A stretch of DNA of 64,000 bases from Streptomyces humicola (GTDB lineage Bacteria > Actinomycetota > Actinomycetes > Streptomycetales > Streptomycetaceae), in the NCBI RefSeq assembly GCF_024436035.1, contig NZ_JANFNG010000002.1:186001-250000 (forward strand), given 5' to 3'. Position numbers and translations under genes: made by a program. How positions within the stretch are numbered: the stretch's first letter is position 1; the number at the start of each line of letters is the position of its first letter. The notes beneath the pieces are model-generated. The model worked only from the letters and a program-made list of their open reading frames with translations. It was not told the origin of the DNA and ran no database searches. Of the stretch, positions 8,136-16,130 are shown in pieces.

Positions 8136-8900
8136 TTGAGCGTCCGCGTCGAACGGAGCGGTCCCGTCACCACCGTCGTGCTCTCCCGTCCCGGGAGCCG
8201 TAACGCGGTCGACGGCGCGACGGCGGCCGCGCTGGCAGACGCCTTCCGCGCCTTCGACGCCGACGAGAGTGCACGGGTGGCGGTGCTGTGGGGCGAGGGC
8301 GGGACGTTCTGCGCAGGGGCCGACCTGAAGGCCGCGGGAACCGAGCACGGCAACCGCGTCGCGCCCGACGGCGACGGGCCGATGGGGCCCACCCGGCTGA
8401 GGCTGTCCAAGCCCGTGATCGCCGCGGTGAGCGGGTACGCCGTCGCGGGCGGTCTCGAACTCGCCCTGTGGTGCGACCTGCGGGTCGCGGAGGAGGACGC
8501 CGTCTTCGGCGTCTTCTGCCGCCGCTGGGGTGTCCCCCTGATCGACGGCGGGACGGTGCGGCTGCCCCGGCTGATCGGCACCAGCAGAGCGCTCGACCTC
8601 GTTCTGACCGGTCGGCCGGTACCGGCGCCGGAGGCCCATGCGATGGGTCTGGTCAACCGGCTGGTCCCGGCCGGGCAGGCGCGCGCAGCGGCCGAGGCGC
8701 TGGCGGCGGACATCGCCCGCTTCCCCCAGGCGTGCCTGCGCAGCGACCGCGCGTCCGTGCTGGAGCAGCACGGGCTGACCGAGGCCGAGGCGATGGCGCG
8801 GGAGTTCTCACACGGGCAGGCGGTGCTGGGCGAAGCGCTCGCCGGAGCGGCCCGGTTCGCCGAAGGCGCGGGCCGCCACGGCGACTTCGGCTCGCTCTGA
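8136..8900 (+). CDS. Enoyl-CoA hydratase/isomerase family protein
   Basis: A 254-residue crotonase-fold enzyme acting on acyl-CoA thioesters, probably in fatty-acid or aromatic-acid beta-oxidation. The start is a TTG behind AGGGGATC. The oxyanion-hole elements are visible: FCAGADLKAAG near residue 60 and AVAGGLELALWCDLRVAEED near residue 107. The downstream helix has WGVPLIDGGTVRLPRLIG (about residues 133-150), where the position equivalent to the second catalytic Glu is not obvious. It may therefore be a member with altered chemistry. The C-terminal trimerisation helices are complete (family length about 255). It appears to be a single gene convergent with the next. Confidence 0.9.
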   Translation: MSVRVERSGPVTTVVLSRPGSRNAVDGATAAALADAFRAFDADESARVAVLWGEGGTFCAGADLKAAGTEHGNRVAPDGDGPMGPTRLRLSKPVIAAVSGYAVAGGLELALWCDLRVAEEDAVFGVFCRRWGVPLIDGGTVRLPRLIGTSRALDLVLTGRPVPAPEAHAMGLVNRLVPAGQARAAAEALAADIARFPQACLRSDRASVLEQHGLTEAEAMAREFSHGQAVLGEALAGAARFAEGAGRHGDFGSL

Positions 8901-8944
8901 CGCCTTCGACGAGGCGGGGCGGCGCGCGGGGGTGCAGTGCGCAG

Positions 8945-9394
8945 TCAGCGCACCGCGCCGTAGGAATGCATGTCCAACAGGCGGGTACGGGCGGTCTCCA
9001 GGCGGTGTGCGAGCACTTCGGCGACGGCCCGGACGAGGGCGAGACCGAGGGCGGGCTCCTCGTCGCACAGCGCGCGCACCTCGGCGCCGTCGAACTCATA
9101 GGCGCGCACCGGGCTGAGCGCTTCGGCCCCGAAGTCCCAGGTGTACGGCGCGAACATCCAGGACCAGCCGAGCAGGTCGCCGGGGCCGAGGGTGTCGACC
9201 GTCACGGGCCGCTTGCCGGGGACCTTCAGGTCGAGGGTGACGGCGCCGGAGCGGATGACCCAGAACCGGTCCGCGGTGCCCCGCTCCTCGAAGATCCGGG
9301 CGTCCTGGGGGAAGGACACCTCGCGGGCGAGCTCCATCAGGCGCTCCCGGTGCTGGGCGGGCAGGGCCCGGAGCAGTCGCGTGGCAGCTGTCAT
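8945..9394 (-). CDS. Cyclic nucleotide-binding (cNMP/CRP-type) domain protein
   Basis: A 149-residue protein consisting of one CRP-like beta-barrel sensor domain and a C-terminal helix, without a DNA-binding domain. Recognisable strands include FPQDARIFEERGTADRFWVI, then SGAVTLDL and TLGPGDLLGWSWMF, where the GDLLGWS segment replaces the canonical phosphate-binding cassette. True cAMP binding is therefore doubtful. The start ATG 9394 has GAGGAGGG upstream. It is divergent from the wax-ester synthase gene with about 280 bp between, and could sense a ligand or the membrane state. The partner protein is not visible here. Confidence 0.85.
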   Translation of the reverse strand: MTAATRLLRALPAQHRERLMELAREVSFPQDARIFEERGTADRFWVIRSGAVTLDLKVPGKRPVTVDTLGPGDLLGWSWMFAPYTWDFGAEALSPVRAYEFDGAEVRALCDEEPALGLALVRAVAEVLAHRLETARTRLLDMHSYGAVR

Positions 9395-9581
9395 ACCCAA
9401 CCCTCCTCGCTGCCCCTCCTCGCCGCGCGTTTGCTGCGGGCATGTCCTCTTCAGACCACACCAGGCGGGCGGTCCCGGCAACTCGATCAGCGGCCGGAAG
9501 CGGTGCCGACGCGGCACCCACACGACACCGGTACCGCACCGGCGCGGTACCGACCGGTAACCGTCCGTGATGCGGACATGC

Positions 9582-9610
9582 TTGACGGTAGTCGGCGCCC
9601 GTGGTTTAAC
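9582..9610 (+). promoter_or_regulatory. Candidate sigma-70 (HrdB-type) promoter for the acyltransferase gene
   Basis: TTGACG at 9582-9587 and TTTAAC at 9605-9610 are separated by 17 bp, about 60 bp before the GTG of the wax-ester synthase gene. The -35 match is good and the -10 is weak. Inferred by eye. Confidence 0.4.
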
Positions 9611-9672
9611 TGCAAATCCGCTACCCCTCACCCAAGCCGTCCGACTCGGCACCCGACGGGAGAGCACACTCT

Positions 9673-11019
9673 GTGGGCGATGACCTGCTGGCACCGCTGG
9701 ATCTCGCTTTCTGGCACCTGGAGTCCCCCGACCACCCCATGCACCTCGGCGCGTTGGCGACGTTCGAGCCGACCGCGGGCACCGGCCCGGAGCGGGCCGC
9801 CGAGTTGCTCGTGGCGAGGGCATCCGCGATCCCGCGGCTGCGGATGCGGGTGCGCGGCGTCCTGCTGCCACCGGGCGGCGCGATGTGGTCCAAGCAGCGG
9901 AGCTTCGACGTCTCCCGCCATGTGCATCCGGTGTGGCTCACCGGTGAACAGGGGCCGGCCGAACTGCACGGCCTCGTCGGCGAACTGATGGAGCGGCCGC
10001 TCGACCGGGCACGGCCGCCCTGGGAGATCTACGTCATCGCGCACCCGGACGGCGGGCCGTTCTCCGTGCTCGTCAAGCTGCACCACGCACTCGCCGACGG
10101 TTTGCGCGCGGTCGCCATCGGGGCAGCCCTGCTCGACCAGGGAATGCGGCAGCTCCCCTCCTCCGCAGCCACGAAGGCGCCGGCCGGTCCGCGGCTGGTG
10201 ATACCGGACCCGCGCCGACTTGCCACCAGTCTCCGCTCCCGCCTGGACGACGCCGAGCAGGTCGTGGGCATCGGCACGGCGGTGATGCGGGCGACCTTGG
10301 ACTCGCGCCGCTCCGCCGCGCTGGCGACGGCGCCGAGTGCGACGCGGCGGGTGGCCACCGCCGTGCTGGACCTCGACGACCTGCACAGGATCCGCAGGAC
10401 CGGCGGTGGCACGGTCAACGACGTCCTGCTGACGCTGGTCGCCGGGATGCTGCGCCGCTGGGCCCTGGAACGCGGAGAGGAACTGAGCGGCGGTGATCCG
10501 CGGGCGCTGGTCCCCGTATCGCGCCGCCGTCCCGGCACCGTCGTGCGGGCCGGCAACACCCTCTCCGGCTTCCTCGTCCGCCTCCCGGTCGGCGAGGCCG
10601 ATCCGCTCGAGCGACTGCGCGCGGTGCGGACGGTCATGGACCGCAACAAGGCGGCCGGCCCGGGGCGGGGACCGGGCGCGGTGGCGATGCTCGCCGACTA
10701 CGTGCCGCCGCTGGGCCACCGGCTGGGCGCCCCCCTCGCCGGGTTCGCGGCGCGGCTCCTCTACGACGTCCTCGTCACCAACGTGCCGCTGCCCGGCTCC
10801 GAACTCTCCCTGGGCGGCTGCCCGCTGACGTCGCTGTACCCGCTGGCGCCGCTGGCCCGCGGCCAGTCGGTGTCGGTCGCGATGTCCACGTACCGCAGGC
10901 GTGTCCACTTCGGGCTGCTCGGCGACGGCCGGGCCGTTCCCGACCTCGACCGGCTCGCGGCGAGCGCCCACGACGCGCTGGCCGAGCTCGCCGACGCGTG
11001 CGCGGTCCGTCCGGTCTGA
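9673..11019 (+). CDS. Wax ester synthase / diacylglycerol acyltransferase (WS/DGAT)
   Basis: A 448-residue acyltransferase that uses acyl-CoA to esterify fatty alcohols or diacylglycerol, for neutral-lipid storage at the membrane or lipid-droplet surface. The catalytic HHxxxDG motif is present (KLHHALADG, near residue 140), and the N-terminal region starts with the family pattern (LLAPLDLAFWHLESPDHPMH). The C-terminal half contains the conserved VSRRRPG...GNTLSGFLVRLP and LVTNVPLPGSELSLGGC segments. Length matches the family (about 450). The GTG start sits shortly after a candidate promoter. It faces a CoA-transferase gene tail to tail with a 4-bp gap. Both act on acyl-CoAs, but no functional link is shown. 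Confidence 0.95.
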   Translation: MGDDLLAPLDLAFWHLESPDHPMHLGALATFEPTAGTGPERAAELLVARASAIPRLRMRVRGVLLPPGGAMWSKQRSFDVSRHVHPVWLTGEQGPAELHGLVGELMERPLDRARPPWEIYVIAHPDGGPFSVLVKLHHALADGLRAVAIGAALLDQGMRQLPSSAATKAPAGPRLVIPDPRRLATSLRSRLDDAEQVVGIGTAVMRATLDSRRSAALATAPSATRRVATAVLDLDDLHRIRRTGGGTVNDVLLTLVAGMLRRWALERGEELSGGDPRALVPVSRRRPGTVVRAGNTLSGFLVRLPVGEADPLERLRAVRTVMDRNKAAGPGRGPGAVAMLADYVPPLGHRLGAPLAGFAARLLYDVLVTNVPLPGSELSLGGCPLTSLYPLAPLARGQSVSVAMSTYRRRVHFGLLGDGRAVPDLDRLAASAHDALAELADACAVRPV

Positions 11020-11023
11020 TCCC

Positions 11024-12181
11024 TCACGGCAAGGGGGCCTCGGGCGGGCCGCCGAGCCAGGCGCGCAGTGCTTCCCCGTGCTCGTCGAGCCGGGGCGGCG
11101 CGGACGGCTCCGCGACGCCGGTCGCGGACAGCCGCAGCGGGCTCCGCATCTGCGGCACCCGGCCCTCCCCCACCTCGACGACGGGGTCGAGCCCGAGCTG
11201 CCGCGCCAACTCCACGGCGTCACCGAGATCGTTGACGGGCCCGCAGGGCACCGACGCCGCCGTGAGCCTTTCGGTCCAGCCACGCGCGGTGTCACCGGCG
11301 AGCCGCTCTTCGAGAGCGGCGGCCAGCTCGTCCCGGTGGCGCACCCGGTCGCGATTGCGCACGAAGCGGGGGTCGTCGGCGAGTTCCGGCGCCGCCAACG
11401 CCTCGGCAAGGGCCCGGAATTGCCGGTCGTTGCCGACGGCGACGGCCAGCAGCCCGTCCCGGCAGGCGAGCGTCTCGTAAGGGGCGATGCTCGGATGCCG
11501 GTTGCCCATGCGGCCGGGGCTGCGCCCGGTGGCGAGATAGCCGGACGCCTGGTTGACGAGGGAGGCGAGGAGCGAGGAGAGCAGGTTGACCTCGACGAGC
11601 TGTCCGCGCCCGGAGCGGTCGCGGTGGCGCAGCGCGGCCAGTACGGCGGTCGTCGCGTCCTTCGCGGTGAGGACGTCGACGAGGGCCACGCCGGCTTTCA
11701 GCGGTTCGCCGTGAGGTTCTCCCGTGATACTCATCAGCCCGCCGACGGCCTGGACGACGAAGTCGTAGCCGGGCAGATGCGCGCCGCCCCCGGAGCCGAA
11801 GCCGCTGATGGAGCAGTAGATCAGGCCGGGGTTGGCGGCGAGCGAGCTGTCGTGGTCGAGGCCGTACTTGGCGAGCGCGCCGGGCCGGAAGTTCTCGATG
11901 AGCACGTCGGCCCGGCGGGCGAGTTCGCGTGCGGCCGCGGCGTCGTCGGGGTCGGCGAGGTCGAGGGCGATGCCGCGCTTGCCCCGGTTGGCGCTGTCGA
12001 AGTACGCGGCCGTGCCGTCGGCTGCGAACGGTGGGCCCCACGCACGCGTGTCGTCCCCGCCGCCGGGCCGCTCGACCTTGACGACGTGAGCGCCGAGGTC
12101 GCCGAGCGTGGCGGCGGCGAGCGGTCCGGCCAGCACCCGGCTGAAGTCGGCGACGAGAATGCCGTCGAGCGGCAGCGACAC
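11024..12181 (-). CDS. CoA-transferase family III (CaiB/BaiF)
   Basis: About 385 residues. Family III enzymes move CoA between carboxylic acids such as oxalate, carnitine or bile acids. Conserved segments: LDGILVADFSRVLAGP at the N-terminus, GAHVVKVERPGGGDDTRAWG, YFDSANRGKRGIALDL, and the nucleophile-containing ADVLIENFRPGALAKYGLD, followed by YCSISGFGSGG. The GTG start at 12181 has AAGGGAGAA upstream. An ATG at 12226 would add 15 residues and also has a purine-rich leader. The catalytic Asp expected in the family lies in the LMSITGEPHG...VDVLTAKDA region. Substrate cannot be told from sequence. Confidence 0.92.
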   Translation of the reverse strand: MSLPLDGILVADFSRVLAGPLAAATLGDLGAHVVKVERPGGGDDTRAWGPPFAADGTAAYFDSANRGKRGIALDLADPDDAAAARELARRADVLIENFRPGALAKYGLDHDSSLAANPGLIYCSISGFGSGGGAHLPGYDFVVQAVGGLMSITGEPHGEPLKAGVALVDVLTAKDATTAVLAALRHRDRSGRGQLVEVNLLSSLLASLVNQASGYLATGRSPGRMGNRHPSIAPYETLACRDGLLAVAVGNDRQFRALAEALAAPELADDPRFVRNRDRVRHRDELAAALEERLAGDTARGWTERLTAASVPCGPVNDLGDAVELARQLGLDPVVEVGEGRVPQMRSPLRLSATGVAEPSAPPRLDEHGEALRAWLGGPPEAPLP

Positions 12182-12302
12182 GGTCGTTCTCCCTTCGCGG
12201 GACGGTGAGCTCAGCGTGGCGCCCATCCTCGCCTCTCCTCCCCTCGTGCAGAACCCGCCGCCGCGTCCAACGGGCGCGTGTGTTCCGCGCCACCGCGGCC
12301 AG

Positions 12303-12698
12303 TTACATGATCACGGCGTTGGCCAGCACGATGAGCAGCCCCACGGCGGCGTCGCCCGCCCCGATGAGCAGCACCGTCTGGCGCCGGTACCCGGCACGGT
12401 GCGCCGCGAACCCGCCCCAGACGAAGAGCACGACGGTGTTGCGCCACCGTCGGCAGGCAGGCGACGAGGACCGGCCATTAGCGGGCCCCGGCCGTGGCGA
12501 GCCTGCGCCAGCGGTCGGCGCCGCTCGCCTGCTCGCGCGCGGATATGTGGTACGCGTAGGCGTGCGCCAGGGGGCCGCGGCCAAGGTGAACAGGATCCAG
12601 CAGGCGTCGTACAGCGGTGTGCAGCACGAACCCTGCCGTTGCAGCGCGCCGAGCAGGGCACTGGTGAGGACGGTCCCGTAGACGCCGCCGAAGAGCAT
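12303..12698 (-). pseudogene. Decayed small membrane protein
   Basis: Translation across all three leftward frames reconstructs one membrane protein with several lesions. The N-terminal part (MLFGGVYGTVLTSALLGALQ...DACWILFTLAAAP) shifts frame in the GC-rich run at about 12570-12580. It continues as LAHAYAYHISAREQASGADRW to a TAA at 12478-12480. The same frame then goes on as WPVLVACLPTVA, and near 12440-12450 it jumps back to the first frame for NTVVLFVWGGFAAHRAG and a final helix (VLLIGAGDAAVGLLIVLANA). From memory, intact actinobacterial relatives are about 150-170 residues with this helix order. A 156-residue frame (start 12773) spans the region, but its middle is Arg/Pro-rich shadow sequence. 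Confidence 0.62.
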
Positions 12699-12806
12699 GC
12701 GCGAGCGTCCGGGGTCCGGGGTCCGAGGTGCGGCGGTGTCTGCGGGGTAATCAGCAATTCGCATGAACCGCACCGGCCGAACAGCCGATACGGCCGGGTG
12801 CGAGCG

Positions 12807-12845
12807 CCGCGGGCCCGGCCCCCCTTGAGGGAGCCGGGCCCGCGG
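12807..12845 (-). terminator. Strong hairpin, likely terminator of the S53 peptidase gene
   Basis: A perfect 13-bp inverted repeat (12807-12819 with 12833-12845) with a 13-base loop lies 24 bp beyond the stop of the leftward S53 gene. Confidence 0.75.
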
Positions 12846-12868
12846 TGCGTGCGAATGCTGCCGCTGTC

Positions 12869-14260
12869 TCAGTCGTGCGCGCGGCTCGCCTGCGCGAGGG
12901 CGGGGACGAACCTGGCCGCGTCCACGGTGCCGACGCCGGTCGCCATGTCGTAGCCGTCGACCGCGGTGTAGCCGGTGACGCCCTGGTAGCTGTTGTTGGT
13001 GCCGTCGTTGACGTCGACGATGCCGGTCATCGGGTTGTCCGCGGACTCCTTGTCGAGCGCGTAGAGCGCGTCGTGGATGTCGCCGAGGCGGTGGCCGGCG
13101 TACTGGTCGGCAAGGGCGATGATCCCCGAGAAGAGCGGGCTGGCCTCACTGGTGCCGCCCGCTATGCCCCAGCCAGTGGCGGACGGATCGAAGCTGGAGT
13201 AGGTCCACGCCCCGCCGTTGACTGCCGCGGACATCGACACATCGGGGGTGCCACGGCGGCTGCCGACCACGTCCCGCACGCCGTCCTGGAAGGCCGGGCG
13301 GCTGAAGACGTGGGACTGGCCTCCCCCTCCGGCGCCGTTGTCGTTGTAGACGCTGTCCGGGCGCGTGCGCCGTCCCTCGTCGTCCAGGTGCAGCTGGGTG
13401 CCTCCGACGGAGGTGACGAGCGGGTCGGAGGAGGGCCAGGAGTTGACGCGGTACTTGTAGAAGCCGGTGCCGTCGGCCGTGCTGTCGGTGGCTCCGCCGT
13501 CGCCGGACGAGGCGAGCACGGTCACATGGTGCCTGGCCGCGTCCTTGAAGGCGAAGCGCAGGTTGTCGATGCTGGAGAAGTCGCCCTTGTCGAAGCCCGG
13601 GAAGGTGTTCTCCGTCGCTCCGAAGCTCTGGGATATCACGTCACCGACACCGTGGTCGATCATCGACTTCTCGGCGGCCATCATCTGGGGCAGACCGGTG
13701 ACCCCCTCGGTCTCGGCGACCGCGGTCTCCACCAGGACGATCCTCGCGCCGGGCGCGACGGCGTGAGCCATCTCGACATCGAGGGTCGTCTCGCCCGCCC
13801 ATCCGGCCATGGTCGAGTCCTTCGGGTTCCACGGCGGGACGTTCCCCCACTTGACGATGTCGATCTTCGTGGTCGGGATGCCGAACTGCTTGCTGTAGAC
13901 GTCGAGGTCGTGCTGGGCTGTCGGCGAGCCGAACGAGTCGACGATGACGATGGTGCGTCCCTTGCCCGTGATCCCGGCCCGGTACAGGGGGCCGAGGTCG
14001 TAGGCCTGCCGGTACTGCAGCGGGTTGTAGCAGGCTATCTTCCACTTGGATTCGCACTGCTCGATGGTGAGCGGGCTGCTCACGTTGCGGGCGAGCATGT
14101 TCCCGGCGATCGCGGGGACCGCCTGGGTCGCCGGCGCTGAAGTGGCCGCCGCGGCAGAGGCGGGCCCGGCCAGGGGCGCTGCGAACGCCGCAACGGCGGC
14201 CAGGGCGGTGGCCCCGGTGGCTGCGACCGCTGCTCTTGGCCGGGTTCTGGCTATGCGCAT
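12869..14260 (-). CDS. Secreted S53-family serine-carboxyl peptidase (sedolisin)
   Basis: A 463-residue extracellular protease. A Sec-type signal peptide (RTRPRAAVAATGATALAAVA...PASA, residues 1-36) is followed directly by the catalytic domain (about 90-455). The long activation propeptide of classical sedolisins is missing or very short. Catalytic residues expected in the family are visible: Glu and Asp in GWAGETTLDVEMAHAVAPGA, the oxyanion Asp in LASSGDGGATD, and the Ser of GGTSEASPLFSG. A C-terminal calcium-site-like segment (TGIVDVNDGTNN...GYDMATGVGTVD) is present. The ATG has AAGGAG 5 bases upstream, among the best ribosome-binding sites in the window. Family members act at acidic pH. 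The 287 bp upstream holds its promoter region and nothing else recognised. Confidence 0.95.
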   Translation of the reverse strand: MRIARTRPRAAVAATGATALAAVAAFAAPLAGPASAAAATSAPATQAVPAIAGNMLARNVSSPLTIEQCESKWKIACYNPLQYRQAYDLGPLYRAGITGKGRTIVIVDSFGSPTAQHDLDVYSKQFGIPTTKIDIVKWGNVPPWNPKDSTMAGWAGETTLDVEMAHAVAPGARIVLVETAVAETEGVTGLPQMMAAEKSMIDHGVGDVISQSFGATENTFPGFDKGDFSSIDNLRFAFKDAARHHVTVLASSGDGGATDSTADGTGFYKYRVNSWPSSDPLVTSVGGTQLHLDDEGRRTRPDSVYNDNGAGGGGQSHVFSRPAFQDGVRDVVGSRRGTPDVSMSAAVNGGAWTYSSFDPSATGWGIAGGTSEASPLFSGIIALADQYAGHRLGDIHDALYALDKESADNPMTGIVDVNDGTNNSYQGVTGYTAVDGYDMATGVGTVDAARFVPALAQASRAHD

Positions 14261-14547
14261 GAAATCTCCTTGTATGGAGGGACGGCGCGCAGGACGGATG
14301 CCGCGATCCCACCGGGCGGATCATGGACAGGACAAGAGTGTTTAATTTCTACTATCAAATGCTTTACCTGTGGGTCATTTTCTTTGCACGCCCATGGGCC
14401 GTCAGGGGTGTCATTCGTCGACGAAGACGGACATACAACCCTTCGGAGTGATCGGGAGTCAGCCGTTCGTCACGTGTCGCCCGTCGCCGTCCGCCCGGTT
14501 GTCTCATCCGTATGCCGGACTCCGCGGTGCGGCGGTACGCCGGGATG

Positions 14548-15238
14548 TCAGTGGCCCGCGGGAAGCGGGACCACCTCGGCCGGCGCCTCCTCCTCAGACG
14601 CCGCGACCGCTCCGCGCAGCGGCACGTGACGGATGAACCAGGCGATGACGAACCCGGCCGCCGCGACCACCGCCGCCCAGAAGAAGATCGCACCGATGCC
14701 GCTGGCCACCGCCTCCTGGAACAGATGCCGGGCGGCCTCGGGCAGCGACTTGAGCACCTGTGGCGTCATCCGGGCGCTCGACCCGCCACTGGCGCCTGCA
14801 TGTCCGGCACCGTGCGAGGTCAGATATTCCGTCAGCCGGCTGGTGTAGATCGCGCCGAGCACGGAGACACCGAGCGAACCGCCCATGTTGCGCAGGAAGG
14901 TGGACGCTCCGGTGGCGGCGCCCATGTCGCGCACCGGCACGCTGTTCTGGGCGATGAGCGTGGTGGTCTCAATCAGCCCGCCCACGCCCGCGCCGAGGAC
15001 GACCATGTAGAGCGAGGTGGTCAGGCTGGAGGTGCCGGTGCCCATGGTGGCGAACAGGCCGAGGCCCACGGCCATCAGGGCGCCGCCCGCGATCGGCAAG
15101 GGCCCGGTAGCGTCCGGTCCGGGTGATGTAGGCGCCGCCGGCCATGCCGCTCATCGCGACCAGAATCTGGCGCCTGCTGAAGCGCGGCGGCTGCGCCACC
15201 GCGGAGCCGGCCCCGGCGGCCGGGGGACGAGTGGCCAT
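14548..15238 (-). pseudogene. MFS drug-efflux transporter (DHA2/EmrB type) with internal deletion and frameshift
   Basis: The first 31 residues are a normal transporter N-terminus (ATG 15238; SRRQILVAMSG). The sequence then jumps directly to the late-domain segment GGAYITRTGRYRAL, which in intact DHA2 proteins lies some 300 residues further on, so most of the transmembrane segments are gone. One extra T in CCCTTGCCG near 15100 shifts the frame, and the C-terminus resumes as PIAGGALMAVGLGLFATMG to the stop at 14548. That part retains about four membrane segments and the MGGSLGVSVLGAIYTSRL motif. The divergent TetR gene and two operator copies are intact. The 14548-15099 frame could still be translated as a 183-residue fragment. 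Confidence 0.82.
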
Positions 15239-15254
15239 GGCGAATCATTCCTTA

Positions 15255-15311
15255 CTTACCGGTCGGCAAGGTTCATCGCTCATGAGGGCAGACTGCTTAC
15301 CGGTCGGTTAG
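15255..15311. promoter_or_regulatory. Two TetR-type operators between the MFS remnant and the TetR gene
   Basis: Two near-identical imperfect palindromes, CTTACCGGTCGGCAAG (15255-15270) and CTTACCGGTCGGTTAG (15296-15311), lie in the divergent region with centres 41 bp apart. This is the usual arrangement for autoregulation of a TetR-efflux pair. Binding by the adjacent regulator is inferred. Confidence 0.65.
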
Positions 15312-15403
15312 CAAGTTGGCCGGACTGCCATGCGCCGGCCGTGATGCGGGAGGATCGGATCAGGCAGCTCGGGGGACGAGAAGAAGGACGGGAAAAACGG
15401 AGC

Positions 15404-16036
15404 ATGAGCACGGCACACCGGCGCAAGGGCAGTGACACCAAGGCCGAGATCCAGGACGTGGCGCTCGCGCTGTTCACCGAGAGGGGATACGACGCCACCT
15501 CGATGCGCGAGATCGCCGAGCACCTGGGGATCACCAAGGCGGCGCTGTACTACCACTTCGCCGGAAAGGAAGAGATCGTCCGTGCCCTGATCGAGGAGCT
15601 CTTCACCGGGCTGGACGAGCTCACCGCCTGGGCCCGCGAACAGCCGCCGACGCCCGCCGTGCGCGGCGAGGTGCTCATCCGCTGGGCGAAGCTCTCCGGC
15701 CGGCGCGGCCTGCAGATGTCCCGCTTCGCCGCCGCCAACCAGCAGGTGCTCCACGATCTGGCGCCCGATCGCGGCGGCATGGTCGGACGCGTCGGTGAGC
15801 TCGTCACCGCACTGCTCGGTCCCGATGCGACAGTGCGCGACCAGGTGCGGGCGCGCGTGGCCCTGTTCAGCATCAGCGTGGCGGCGGTGGCCGGGCAGGG
15901 TCTGGACATCGACGACTCCGAGCTGCTCGGCATCATCCTGGACACGGCCTTCGATCTGATGCCGGATGCGCAGCGCCCGGCCGCCACCGGTGCGGGTACC
16001 GGCACCGGTCCGCAGTCCACGGGTCCGCGGAGCTGA
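15404..16036 (+). CDS. TetR/AcrR-family transcriptional regulator
   Basis: A 210-residue repressor. The N-terminal helix-turn-helix covers residues 10-57 (AEIQDVALALFTERGYDATS, then MREIAEHLGITKAALYYHFA), the TetR consensus. The C-terminal ligand-binding half is less conserved, and the last 20 residues are a Thr/Gly-rich tail. ATG 15404 is chosen because the HTH follows after a short basic leader; the long upstream in-frame extension would run into the divergent gene. Two matching palindromes lie about 95-150 bp upstream. Its expected target, the adjacent MFS transporter, is disrupted, so only autoregulation may remain. A perfect hairpin follows the stop. Confidence 0.93.
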   Translation: MSTAHRRKGSDTKAEIQDVALALFTERGYDATSMREIAEHLGITKAALYYHFAGKEEIVRALIEELFTGLDELTAWAREQPPTPAVRGEVLIRWAKLSGRRGLQMSRFAAANQQVLHDLAPDRGGMVGRVGELVTALLGPDATVRDQVRARVALFSISVAAVAGQGLDIDDSELLGIILDTAFDLMPDAQRPAATGAGTGTGPQSTGPRS

Positions 16037-16043
16037 GACAGGG

Positions 16044-16078
16044 CCGGGCCCCGGCGGCGCGATGCGGCCGGGGCCCGG
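16044..16078. terminator. Hairpin between convergent TetR and S53 genes
   Basis: A perfect 12-bp inverted repeat (16044-16055 with 16067-16078) with an 11-base loop starts 8 bp after the TetR stop. It can serve both convergent genes. Confidence 0.75.
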
Positions 16079-16130
16079 TGTCGCTCCCGGAAGCCCGGGT
16101 GGTGCAGGTGGTCCAGGTGGTGCGGGTCGG

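Noticed and set aside
6764-8713. A 649-residue leftward frame across the GCS2 ligase, small gene and enoyl-CoA hydratase
   Set aside because: It crosses three genes with good sense-strand motifs and shows no recognisable protein.
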